DNA of 64,000 bases, taken from assembly GCA_037127315.1 (NCBI GenBank), contig JBBBDQ010001452.1, positions 577,001-641,000 on the forward strand, in the 5' to 3' direction. Of this stretch, positions 54,932 through 64,000 are shown in pieces; the stretch's first letter is position 1; the number at the start of each line of letters is the position of its first letter. Under the pieces are notes generated by a model. That model was not told where the DNA came from. It saw only the letters and a program-made list of their open reading frames with translations, and ran no database searches. The translations under genes and the position numbers were made by a program. This DNA is from Ascarosepion bandense (taxonomy: Eukaryota > Mollusca > Cephalopoda > Sepiida > Sepiidae).

Positions 54932-55010
<79 letters not shown>
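54932..55010. repeat. (CA)n-(TA)n microsatellite
   Basis: CA to 54974 then TA to 55010. Confidence 0.96.
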
Positions 55011-55015
<5 letters not shown>

Positions 55016-55213
55016 ACTCTCATTAGAGTTGTTCCTTTTATTTCCTGTGCAGTCATGCAATCTTAATTCAACCCAACCGCTTTATGAAGCATGCAATATT
55101 TGGATGAATAACTGTGGTGAAAAAAATACTTGCGCGAATTTTCTTTTTTCTTTTAATCCGATTACAACCTATTGAATCCGTTAAACACGTTGTTTCGTTC
55201 TTTCTGTCATCAG

Positions 55214-55214
<1 letters not shown>

Positions 55215-55300
<86 letters not shown>

Positions 55301-55436
55301 ATCCGCAGACAGATCTGTTTTGTTGTATCACAGCTCATCAGTACTGTTAGACTCCGATTGCTTTGAACCCAGGATTGAAACCCGACCAAATTGGCCTTAT
55401 TTGGTGATTCTAACTCTGGGCTATGGGCGCTCGGGA
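55215..55436 (-). mobile_element. SINE family B with (CA)n(TA)n on its tail side
   Basis: Microsatellite at 55215-55297, then GTCATCCGCAGACAGATCTG to TCTGGGCTATGGGCGCTCGG. Confidence 0.87.
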
Positions 55437-55691
55437 CCCAGGAAGGACATCTACTGTTGTCGCTCATCTGTTTCAAGGCTACAGAAATGTGTTGAGAGAT
55501 GTTCTTTGGTAAACCCGCATTGTAGAGATTGGATATTTGAACCACGGATACCTTTTTAGCAACTTGGAAGACTCTTCTTATTCTCCTTCGACTTCTTTAA
55601 TCAACAAGGGATTGTCTCTCGAGAAATTCCTTTCTGGTGACTATTCCTTGTAAGCCCTACAGGAGTTTGTTCTATTGAAAATACTAGTAGA

Positions 55692-55990
55692 TTAGTCAGT
55701 CAGTTAGTTAACTGCCATACTTGATACACGCTTGGACGATCATCTCTCGAAAGAGACATGACTGACCAGGCAAAATATTTTACTGCAATAGTTTGCCGTT
55801 TCTGTCTGTAGTAAACTTGCTGCCAACCAGTTCTATATGTCTGTTCTGTTATTCAACCCATAGCTGCAGGAGAAGAGATGAATGCATACTCTCCCCATGG
55901 GTATTTGCGAGTAAGTGAATGTAACGAACCTGAATGCAATTCGAACTCGGCTCTCCGACTTCTCATTCCCTGCCGGTATCCATGACACTA
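55692..55990 (-). mobile_element. SINE family A
   Basis: CAGTCAGTTAGTTAACTGCC to ATTCGAACTCGGCTCTCCGA and the head; the A-box is damaged. Confidence 0.85.
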
Positions 55991-56115
55991 CAATAAATAC
56001 AACTGCAAAATTAATATTTCTTATTCAGAGCCGTTGTGACGCCACAGAGCATCACTTTTTTCTTCATACAAATGCAAGAAATGTATTCCAGCGAGTTTCC
56101 ATAATTCTGTTTCAT

Positions 56116-56430
56116 CAGTCAGTCAGTCAAGTGCCATACGTGATACACGTTTGGGCGATCATGTCTCTTTCGAGACATGACTGACTGGGCAGAAGATTAT
56201 CCCGCAGTAGGTTGCCATTGCTTTCTGCGGTAGACTGGTTGCCGACAAAGGCTATAGAACCCAATCTGTTCTGTTATTAAACCCATAACTGAAGGGAAGA
56301 GACGGATTAATACCTTTTACAAGGGTTTTTGCGCGTAAGTGAATGCAAGGAATTCAACTGGAATTCGAACTCGGCTCGCCCATTTCTCGTTCCTAGTCGA
56401 TATCCATTGCATCACAACGTACATCCTCAG
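56116..56430 (-). mobile_element. SINE family A, near full length
   Basis: CAGTCAGTCAGTCAAGTGCC, an intact tail hairpin, CGGCTCGCCCATTTCTCGTT and CCATTGCATCACAACGTACA. Confidence 0.88.
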
Positions 56431-56441
56431 CATTTATTTAA

Positions 56442-56732
56442 TCAGCGCATATTGCGCCGTTGGGGTTACCACTCTCCGTAATTGGAGTTCAAGATAAAAT
56501 TCAAGGCAAAATAGTGCAACGGCTTGCCGGTTCTTTTAGCACTGGTGATATTGAGGTTACTCCGTCTCTGCTCAGAGAATGTCCTCCGCCCATTGTTAGA
56601 GCCGTTGAATATCTGAGGCGCACTTACTATGCCCAGGCTAGCAACTGGCCGATGATCGCTTGGGTTAAAGACAGGCGTTACTCTTCACCATTCGGGTTGG
56701 GAAACCCTTCCGACTATCCTCACACATTTTAG
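56442..56732 (+). CDS. unassigned open frame, about 96 codons, GC-richer than surroundings
   Basis: The frame opens after TAA at 56439-56441 and ends at TAG 56730-56732. It has no in-frame ATG at its start, so it may be an exon-like piece or part of an older gene. It reads SAHIAPLGLPLSVIGVQDKI, later PPPIVRAVEYLRRTYYAQAS, NWPMIAWVKDRRYSSPFGLG and NPSDYPHTF. It has no low complexity and normal amino acid balance. I do not recognise the family. It sits just beyond a SINE-A. The region 56733-56940 continues GC-rich without a long frame. A captured gene fragment, an unrecognised transposon or an endogenous element are all possible. Confidence 0.3.
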   Translation, partial: SAHIAPLGLPLSVIGVQDKIQGKIVQRLAGSFSTGDIEVTPSLLRECPPPIVRAVEYLRRTYYAQASNWPMIAWVKDRRYSSPFGLGNPSDYPHTF

Positions 56733-56999
56733 CTGACAGGTCAGTGCCATTGACTGGGGTGTATCCATCGCAGTACCGATGGAACTTCTTTGTGTGAGAG
56801 TAAGGTGTGGGCCGTGGATGGGTGACGTTCCGAATCGTAATTAACATGAACAAAAGATGGTCTACCGCTTCGGTGCAAAGGTACTAAGGCTGACGATACA
56901 CCCCATGCTTCCATGACGAAAATCCATTTAATTGCTGTCATATCATTGACTGATTATAAATTTGCATAAAATAGCAACTGTGTATGTGTATGGTGGTTT

Positions 57000-57062
57000 T
57001 CTAAGCGCAGTTTAAATGTGGCACAAGGCCGAAAGTATGGGAGAACTCACCATGTGTATGTA
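57000..57062 (-). mobile_element. SINE-like family C, single partial unit
   Basis: GGTTTTCTAAGCGCAGTTTA and TGGCACAAGGCCGAAAGTAT match the family C units. Confidence 0.55.
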
Positions 57063-57196
57063 AGCGGTCACAGAATGTTTGTTAAAAATGTTAAATAAAC
57101 TGTTCTTGGAATGTACTGGACACGATTTGAAACAATTGTTGATTCTGTGCGTTGATTTTTCCTGTATTGATTAGAACACCATAGTTGCCCGCCTGG

Positions 57197-57199
<3 letters not shown>

Positions 57200-57246
<47 letters not shown>

Positions 57247-57297
57247 CAGTCTGTTCATATCCATTTCTGTCTGTTCATATCCATTTCTGTCTGTTCA

Positions 57298-57354
<57 letters not shown>

Positions 57355-57372
57355 CAACCTGTTCATATCTAT
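57200..57372. repeat. (TATC)n microsatellite with CTGTTCATATC spacers
   Basis: Two TATC arrays are separated by tandem CATTTCTGTCTGTTCATATC. The same spacer type occurs in the 26-kb and 59-kb arrays (as complement). Confidence 0.96.
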
Positions 57373-57465
57373 CTATGTCCCACACTTTGTTGATATCGGT
57401 CTCATTAGTATGAGTGTTGGTTGAAAATGAAGGAATGATGCAAAAGCTGTAAAATATTGCATTTC

Positions 57466-57802
57466 TGTGAAACCAATAAAATGTAAACGCACATTCTACT
57501 CGAACAGCTTCTTTTCTCGCACTTCCTGCCTATGGAATTTTCATTCGTTTACTTGCTTTCCCGACAGGTACAATCTCCAAGAATTTAAATTTAAAGTTAA
57601 TAGTCGTCTCCTATCTCACTAACCTGCATCTTCTCTCTCATGTTTCTTTCTCTGTCCACTCCACTCTCATCAGTATTCTCATCCTTGTCTTACTCACTTC
57701 CTGACACCCCCTATAACCTGTCACTCTTTCTCATAACTTTCCTCCTATGCGTATCAGTGACAGTAATATACCTTGCTTGGGCGATATGATTATAAAAAAA
57801 AA
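57466..57802 (+). mobile_element. CR1/jockey-like LINE (family 2), 3' end
   Basis: VKPIKCKRTFYSNSFFSRTS-type translation from 57469. The tail is GTATCAGTGACAGTAATATA and ends GCGATATGATTATAAAAAAA. Confidence 0.83.
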
Positions 57803-57937
57803 AATTTCTGTGCACTTATATTCCAGAGAATGTAAATAAATCTAAAAGACATGCATGTGTAGCTAATCAGTATTTCATCGAGTGATTGATTCATTTTCCA
57901 CGGCTTATCAACAGACAAGTAATTCTTATGTAAATAT

Positions 57938-57993
57938 AAAGTGGGGGATGAATTTTATATTACAATCAATACATAAATTGATCCCCCACTTTT
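57938..57993. repeat. 55-bp hairpin module, copy 4
   Basis: AAAGTGGGGGATGAATTTTA pairs with AAATTGATCCCCCACTTT around TATTACAATCAATACAT. The most regular copy. Confidence 0.8.
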
Positions 57994-58137
57994 TTGCCAA
58001 AGTCATCCTTCTCTGACCCGCTTCCTGACACCCCCTATAACATGTCACTTTTTCTCATATCTTTCCTCCTATGTAAAGCCCCTGCGTACCAGTGGGAGTA
58101 AAATGCCTTGCTTAGGGCGATATGATTATAAAAAAAT
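57994..58137 (+). mobile_element. LINE family-2 tail joined to the hairpin module
   Basis: GCCAAAGTCATCCTTCTCTG to CCCCTGCGTACCAGTGGGAG and GCGATATGATTATAAAAAA. Same structure as 16924-17060. Confidence 0.78.
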
Positions 58138-58139
58138 GT

Positions 58140-59095
58140 AAGCATTAGTTTCAGCTCTCCTTATTGGTGACTGCATTGTCTCTTTTGGGGCAGACTGACA
58201 TCAGGCAGTTCCAAGAAATCTTTTAAATCAACCAGCAGCAAATTCCCTTAAAAATAGACAAAATCCTTCATTGTTTACGGCAGATCCAGAGTGCTTGTAA
58301 CTTGAACTGTAATATTAGTCTTTCACCCAGAAAAATTTCGATTTAAATCTGCATTATGAGAATAGCCTTATTTTAATCATCAATTTTGTTTGTGTCTGTT
58401 TCCCTATTTCCTGTATATTTTCACGCTTCATTTAAGCTGTGCATTAGATTCATTAATTGACAAGAGAGGCGGAATTTGAAAACAGAGAGGTGGCAGGAAC
58501 TTTTATCTTAAAAAAATGAATAAAGTATTGGCTGGGAAAGAAATTAAAAAAAAGAAAATGACAAAAAAAAAACCGTGGGGAATGTATCATGACAACATTG
58601 ATGTACTGAAACTCGATATGGAGCTGGACAAAATCCATTGACAACGAACTGAGGAACGCATTGACACCAATGGAACGCGTACTGCTTATGGATAAGTCAA
58701 TCCGTCAGAATGGGGTCATCATGGATCCGATCGTAGACCAAGATAAGAGACATCAGAGAAGCGATTAAGCAACAGATTAAGCTGTTGACTCGACAAATAG
58801 GAATTATGCGATAAATGATTTGTAGAAAGGAGAGTAATGGAGGAGGACGGGACCAATCAGAAGGAAAGATACAGAGGTTTGTTGTTAGGACATGCTATTC
58901 GGAATTGTCATGAATGGTGTGAGGAAGATATTTTGCTCCAGCGTTAGATTATAAAAGTACTGAGAGTTATATTTTGAATACAGGTTGATGAATTTCATGA
59001 CGGCTTCCTCTGAGAAATAAATTAAGATATTCATAGTATGCTGATTATGAGTTGCTTATCAAAATGTTTATTCATATCTATGTATCCCAACCAAT
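58140..59095. other. unassigned sequence
   Basis: 58440-58960 is purine-rich and could be an old LINE 5' region (MDTMEQVLLMDKSIRQ-like text is not convincing). No claim is made. Confidence 0.35.
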
Positions 59096-59102
59096 AGTTT
59101 CA

Positions 59103-59104
<2 letters not shown>

Positions 59105-59153
<49 letters not shown>

Positions 59154-59170
59154 GTCATTCAATTCCACCC

Positions 59171-59226
<56 letters not shown>

Positions 59227-59304
59227 TCCAGTCTGTTCATTATATATTCATCTATCTGTTCCAGTCTGTTCATTATATATTCATCTATTTGTTCCAGTCT
59301 GTTC

Positions 59305-59366
<62 letters not shown>

Positions 59367-59537
59367 CTAGTCATTTTATATGCAAATGTCGCTGTTACAG
59401 TAAACATATCTTTGCCAAGTTCCTGTCAAATGCGTGCTTCAATCATGATCAGAGCGGAAAGCTGCTAACGCTCGAGCAATTCATTCTATCGTAGTAAAAG
59501 CAACCATGATTCTTTTTTAACTTGACAAATATGAAAG

Positions 59538-59580
<43 letters not shown>

Positions 59581-59600
59581 TCTCCATTGGTACTTTCATA

Positions 59601-59657
<57 letters not shown>

Positions 59658-59660
59658 GAG
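59105..59660. repeat. (TATC)n and (GATA)n arrays
   Basis: TATC at 59105-59152, 59172-59226, 59307-59365 and 59602-59653, with GATA at 59537-59580. TTCCAGTCTGTTCATTATATATTCATCTAT-type spacers are tandem between them (first 20: TTCCAGTCTGTTCATTATAT). Confidence 0.96.
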
Positions 59661-59796
59661 AAGAGAAAACCATAGTCATTTTATATAACTATGTCGACAC
59701 ATCAGACATTATATTTTTGTTAAGTTTCTGTCAGTTTTATACGTGAATGATTAGAGATAAAATTGGTAAAATGGCCAGAATTTGGCATCGTGGTGT

Positions 59797-60098
59797 TATC
59801 AGTTCAGTCATTTAAATGCTAGACATGATATACTCTTGGGCGACTGGGTCTCTTTCGAGACATTATGAACTGGGCAGAATATTTCCTTGCAGTAGTTTGC
59901 CATTACTTTCTGCGGAAAACTGGTTACTAACCAAGGCTATAGAACCCAATCTTTCCTGCTATTTGACCTATAGCTGGAGGGATTAATAGCCAAGGGTACA
60001 TGCGCATAAGTGAATGCAAGAAATTCAACTAGAATTTGAACTCGGCACTCTGATTTCTCGTTCCAAGCTGATATTCACCGCAACTCACATTCGCAGTT
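59797..60098 (-). mobile_element. SINE family A, diverged
   Basis: CAGTTCAGTCATTTAAATGC, tail hairpin region GGGTCTCTTTCGAGACATTA, and TTTGAACTCGGCACTCTGAT. Confidence 0.8.
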
Positions 60099-60109
60099 AT
60101 CAAGTACCT

Positions 60110-60290
60110 GCAGAAAAAAGTCCATCTTTATCAACAGTGCAGAAGTGGGCAGTTGGATTTACGAAGGGGAGAACTTTGAAGATAATTTAACGTCTGGACG
60201 TCCTGCAACTGCCAGCGCCTTTGATCATGTAACCCACATTCTGATAGTTGACAGGCGATTAATAATAAATCAAAGACTTAAGCCAATAAA
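60110..60290 (+). pseudogene. mariner transposase, N-terminal fragment
   Basis: Reads EKSPSLSTVQKWAVGFTK, then after one shift SGRPATASAFDHVTHILIVD and RRLIINQRL. This is the STVxxWxxxF...SGRP linker typical of mariner. It ends at the LINE at 60291. Confidence 0.8.
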
Positions 60291-61075
60291 ATACTGTTGT
60301 ATTATACAGATCAACGGTTCGTCCGTGCATTGAATACTGTCGTCATATCTGGTCGATCGCCCCTGCTTTTCATCTCGAGGTTCTCGACAAGATTCAGAAG
60401 AATCAACAATGTAATTGTTCCCCTCACTTTCTCACCGATGGAATGTGGCTTCCCTCTGCCTCTTCTACAAATATTTTCATGGCTTCTGCTCCGACGAGCT
60501 AAGCACTCTAATACCCGCTCTACACGAACTTACCCGGGCACCTAGACTAGCATAGCAACAAGGTCTCACTCTTTTACAGTCAAAACAATCAAATGCAGCC
60601 GCCACTTCTACATTATCAGCTTCTTTTCTCGTACCTCCCGCCCGTATACTTGCTTCCCTAACAGCTACAATCTCCAAGAGTTTAAATGCAACATCAACTG
60701 CCATCTCTTATACCCTTGACTCCCATATATCGTTTATCCTTTCCCCAACACCCACTGTATCTTGTTCTTTTCTCTTTCCACTCTACTATCACGTAACTCT
60801 CTTCACACCAGTATCTCCATCCAGTCTTTTACCAATTCTCCGACACCCCCTGTATCTTGTTCTTTTCTCTTTTCACTCTACTATCACGTAACTCTCTTCA
60901 CACCAGTATCTCCATCCAGTCTTTTACCAATTCTCCGACACCCCCTGTATCTTGTTCTTTTCTCTTTTCACTCTACTATCACGTAACTCTCTTCACATCA
61001 GTACTCCCATCCTTCTCTTACCCATTCTCTGACACCCCCTGTAACCGGTTCCTCTTTCTCATTACTCTCCCCCCA
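60291..61075 (+). mobile_element. CR1/jockey-like LINE (family 2), 3' copy with expanded tail
   Basis: Reads YRSTVRPCIEYCRHIWSIAP-like, HGFCSDELSTLIPALHELTR, and YLLPNSYNLQEFKCNINCHL. The 3' UTR contains the 95-bp tandem repeat. The polymerase core is absent. Confidence 0.8.
60750..61040. repeat. 95-bp tandem repeat in LINE 3' UTR, about 3 copies
   Basis: TGTATCTTGTTCTTTTCTCT recurs at 60756, 60851 and 60946. The last partial copy diverges after CACATCAGTACTCCCATCC. Confidence 0.93.
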
Positions 61076-61184
61076 TTGAGGTGTATCGATTATATAAAAT
61101 ATTTCGTGAGAGTTGAGGAAATTCTCTACAATGAACTTAATATGACGAAGGTGACTGCTTTGTGGGTGCCATATCTTTTGGCTT

Positions 61185-61590
61185 TCTCTTTTCCTATCTT
61201 TTCACTCTTTTCTTTCATTTTTTTCCCTCAATTGAAGTAGATAGACTAAACTATCGCCCTGTTCACACTCCACCCACATCTACTGAACAGGTGTAGAGGC
61301 TCATCCCTTGTTCCCTGTTTAGGATGTGGTTTCCGGCTTTCTCTTTTTCCATCTTTTCACTCTTTTCTTTCATTTTTTTCTCTTCAATTGGAGTAGATAG
61401 ACTAAACTATCGCCCGGTTCACACTCCATCCACGTCTATTGAACAGATATAGAGGCTCATCCCTTGTTACCTGTTTAGGATGTGGTTCCCGGCTTTCTCT
61501 TTTCCAATCTTTTCATTCTTACGTAGCCCTCTGCGCTTCAGTGGCATTACCGCCTTGCTTGGGGTGATATGATTAAAAAAATCTGATTAA
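61185..61590 (+). mobile_element. LINE 3' tail (family 4), duplicated
   Basis: Two copies of a block of about 165 bp with AGTAGATAGACTAAACTATC and TTGTTCCCTGTTTAGGATGT, ending CAGTGGCATTACCGCCTTGC...GATATGATTAAAAAAA. The same duplicated tail is at 21254 and, on minus, 22562. Confidence 0.82.
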
Positions 61591-61639
61591 AAGCGAACCA
61601 GACTGAGCACAAGCATTGAGGCTGATCCAGCTGCTTTCC

Positions 61640-62130
61640 AAGAACGTTTTCTAATCCAGGTTGACTTTTGGGTTCATCACTTTGAGCTTGAGACAAAGCG
61701 AGATTCCAGGCAGTGCTCTAAATAAGGTAAAGGTCATTTCATCCGCAGGGAAGGTTACGTCCCAGTTTTTTGCGATGCAAAAGACGTTGTGTTTATTGAC
61801 TGTCTTCAAAACATCAATGGAGAGGATTATGCTAACTTGATGAGACAGTTACAAAAGTTTATTAAGACAAAACACCCAATAAAACTAATGACCGGAGTTT
61901 TTGTTTTCCTCTAGAACAAGGCTCCAGCACAAAAGTCCTTTGTTTCAAAGGTTGATGTTCAAAACTATGGCGATAAACTAGATGATCACATTCTTTTTCT
62001 TCTGATTTCGTTCCATGTGACCGTCATCTATTCATCAACGTCACAAAACACTTCATTGGGAACTAATACTGCAGTGACGATGACTTCCTATTTTAAAATT
62101 GATGAATTTTACCAACAGGTGTAAAAGCTT
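61640..62130 (+). pseudogene. mariner transposase, catalytic region, decayed
   Basis: VDFWVHHFELETKRDSRQCS matches the VDETWVHHFEPETK block, with the first catalytic Asp as VDF (E lost). Then EGYVPVFCDAKDVVFIDCLQ, NGEDYANLMRQLQKFIKTKH, and FVFL*NKAPAQKSFV, where the second Asp (QDNAPAH) is replaced. Several stops. Confidence 0.85.
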
Positions 62131-62139
62131 CTTCACTAA

Positions 62140-63400
62140 TGTGATCCATCAAAGAGGACTATGTTTAAAAAATTAACCCCATTTGATCATTTTCCATGAA
62201 AGTACATTGGCTGGCTTGAACTTTTCAGCGGCACCTCGTAGTGTCAGATTATTGATAATGGTATCAAGAGACAAAAGTAAATTTATATTTAAAGTTGTAG
62301 ATTGTTTGTACCTCACATAAGTTCACAAGGCTCTCGTACCAGTCAAAGCGAATATGGTGTTGAATATGAACATAAGAGAAGGAAGAAGGAAGATTTTAGC
62401 GTTCAAGGAAGCATCCTCACGAATGTTTGTTGGACAAAGTAGCAGAAACAGAAAATTTAGAGTAAAAAGTTTTTCTAATCACGGAGTGTTGATCTTTCTG
62501 ACCTTTCCCCTCATGATTTGACATATGATGACAACAAGATTCGAGATATGTAAGTGTCTATGGTAATTGGAATTGACAAAATTGTTCAATTTTTTTCTGT
62601 AAGGCGAAGAAACTGTGAAATGCCTTTTAATGTACACATAGAATTTACCATACAAAAAAATAACTTCAAATACACACACACAAAACAAAAAATTATTTTC
62701 AAAATACGATGGCTCAACGATTTTTATTAAACATATTTCTTGAGAATTCATGAATTTACGTAGAAGAGGCTAACAGCTGCAAAAATAATATTTTTACCAA
62801 TACTTTTTAAAAATAATAATTTAAGAATTAATTTCGTTCATTTCTGAAAAGGTACTGAATGTTTCACTAAAATCCGACAATTATTTGATTTTTGCAAGAA
62901 TTTCAAAATTAATGTGTTTTTCACTGGAAAAAAACTGAGTTACGTATTATTATTTCATCCATTGTAAACTCTCGTAACGATTTGGTTACACGCTAAAAAA
63001 AAAATAAAAACAAGATATTTTGCCAAATTTCGAACGTGTTAAGAAGGATGAAAAATTTTTTAAAAATAATTAAAATATCCTTTGATCTTTCCTTTTAATA
63101 ATAACATAAGCATTTTGATGAGAAAATGCTCGTTCTTATTAAGTTTGGGACCTTCTTTCTCCATACAATGCTATTTTTTCAACGATTTAGAGGAGGTACC
63201 TACATTAAAAGTAATAAATTTTGTCCTGTCATTCTGACGTACGGCATTAGCGACGCCGGGTGTAAAGACGCTGAACTACTTGTGTTAGCGGAGCGGATGA
63301 ATACGTCGTCGCGTGACTTTATATAAGGAAGAAGGACGCTGTTATTTATAGTTGCGCCTCATACACCATAATTGATTATGCTTCCATTGCCTACGTTCGT
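62140..63400. other. unassigned AT-rich sequence
   Basis: Minus frames are low in complexity. 63200-63400 is GC-richer and leads into the Tigger frame, so it may be the Tigger 5' region. Confidence 0.4.
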
Positions 63401-63442
63401 GTTTCTTGTGTGTTTTTTTAAAATAATTTTTGACCCTTCATT

Positions 63443-63730
63443 ATGTCTCTAAAGCGTACGTCTGATTTTTCTGGGGGTTGTGCTTCGAATAAAACGAAAA
63501 CCATCACGATGGAAGTGAAATTATATATAATAAAACGGTCAGAGAAGGGCGAAACACCGACGAACATTGGCCGTACGATGGATCTAAATCGTACAACTAT
63601 CTCGACGATCATCGGCGATAAGGAGTGCTTACTGCAACATGTGAAAGGGTCGCTTCTTTGCAATCGACTGAAATTACAAAACAGTAAACGTGCTTTAATT
63701 ATTAAGCTGGAAAGATCATTTGCGCAATGA
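63443..63730 (+). pseudogene. Tigger/pogo-type transposase, N-terminal CENP-B-like fragment
   Basis: MSLKRTSDFSGGCASNKTKT then MEVKLYIIKRSEKGETPTNI, GRTMDLNRTTISTII and DKECLLQHVKGS. This is the CENP-B N-terminal helix-turn-helix of Tigger elements, 95 aa against about 500-600 for a full protein. The DDE domain is missing. Downstream is ATTTCGTATTTTTACTGTAC, a Tigger-like flank, then a SINE. Confidence 0.88.
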
Positions 63731-63782
63731 GTTTTGTTTTCATTATTTATTTCGTATTTTTACTGTACAGTGTTTTTATGCT

Positions 63783-63928
63783 GACGAATGTGCGTTATGG
63801 TGCAATGGATATTGGCTCGGAATGGAAAATCAGAAGACCGAGTTTGAATTTCAGTTGAATTCCTTGCATTCACTTACGCACAAATATTCTTGGGAAAGGT
63901 ATTAATTCGTCTCTCCCCTCAAGTTATA
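63783..63928 (+). mobile_element. SINE family A head, 3' half missing
   Basis: GAATGTGCGTTATGGTGCAA to CCCCTCAAGTTATAG, then CACGTGTCATACGCC, which may be a jump to tail sequence. Confidence 0.8.
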
Positions 63929-64000
63929 GTCACGTGTCATACGCCATATTTGATAGTGCTTCAATTGCTTTAGTCTGGATTTCTAGTGCTTTGTTTCCAA

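Noticed and set aside
59052..59468. 138-aa SIYLSIYL frame
   Set aside because: Translation of (TATC)n arrays with spacers.
60762..61240. Serine/proline-rich frames on plus
   Set aside because: They read through the 95-bp tandem repeat of a LINE 3' UTR.

Overview
The window looks like intergenic or intronic DNA from a large, repeat-rich invertebrate genome. The SINE, LINE, Penelope and mariner content and the heavy (TA)n/(TG)n/(GATA)n load suggest a cephalopod, probably an octopus. That assignment is inference from repeat content, not from a host gene. I found no host protein-coding gene that I can support. Nearly all long open frames are either microsatellite translations or remnants of transposable elements.

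Layout. 0-3.7 kb: a T-rich satellite of about 125 bp units, an (AAAG)n tract and dinucleotide repeats. 3.7-9.2 kb: SINEs, a LINE, fold-back elements and a cluster of hammerhead-ribozyme (HHR) motifs at about 5.0, 6.8-7.0, 7.2, 8.3 and 8.6 kb. 9.2-11.4 kb: a long decayed RTE-type LINE. 12.3-13.3 kb: an 11-copy, 93 bp satellite. 13.7-23.6 kb: CR1/jockey-like LINE fragments, a hAT MITE and a Helitron. 25.7-26.4 kb: microsatellites. 27.4-29.0 kb: a Penelope-like element (PLE) with RT and GIY-YIG domains, an HHR-like motif and an inverted 5' piece. 30-39 kb: LINEs, SINEs, mariner pieces and two DNA-transposon MITEs. 41.5-45.5 kb: a dense block of tRNA-derived SINEs and 5S rRNA-derived sequences. 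46.8-53.5 kb: four Helitron-like elements (one splitting a minisatellite) and a decayed mariner. 54-64 kb: more LINE and SINE copies, (TATC)n arrays, mariner and Tigger fossils, and one unassigned open frame at 56.4-56.7 kb.

Main points for a second look. (1) At least two complete type I hammerhead ribozymes (5021-5078 minus; 8571-8625 plus) plus several decayed or HHR-like ones, often in inverted pairs and next to (TA)n. (2) A PLE whose inverted 5' copy starts within 2 nt of the predicted cleavage site of its own HHR. (3) A recurring 5S-rRNA plus tRNA-like SINE arrangement. (4) A 55-bp hairpin module found upstream of two different retroelement tails. (5) Helitron-like elements with consistent A|TC...CTAG|T ends.

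The elements do not form a pathway. They are a layered set of insertions, and nested insertions give some relative ages. Coordinates of decayed elements are approximate, usually within 10-30 bp. All family assignments rest on reading the sequence and recalled family features; no database search was run.
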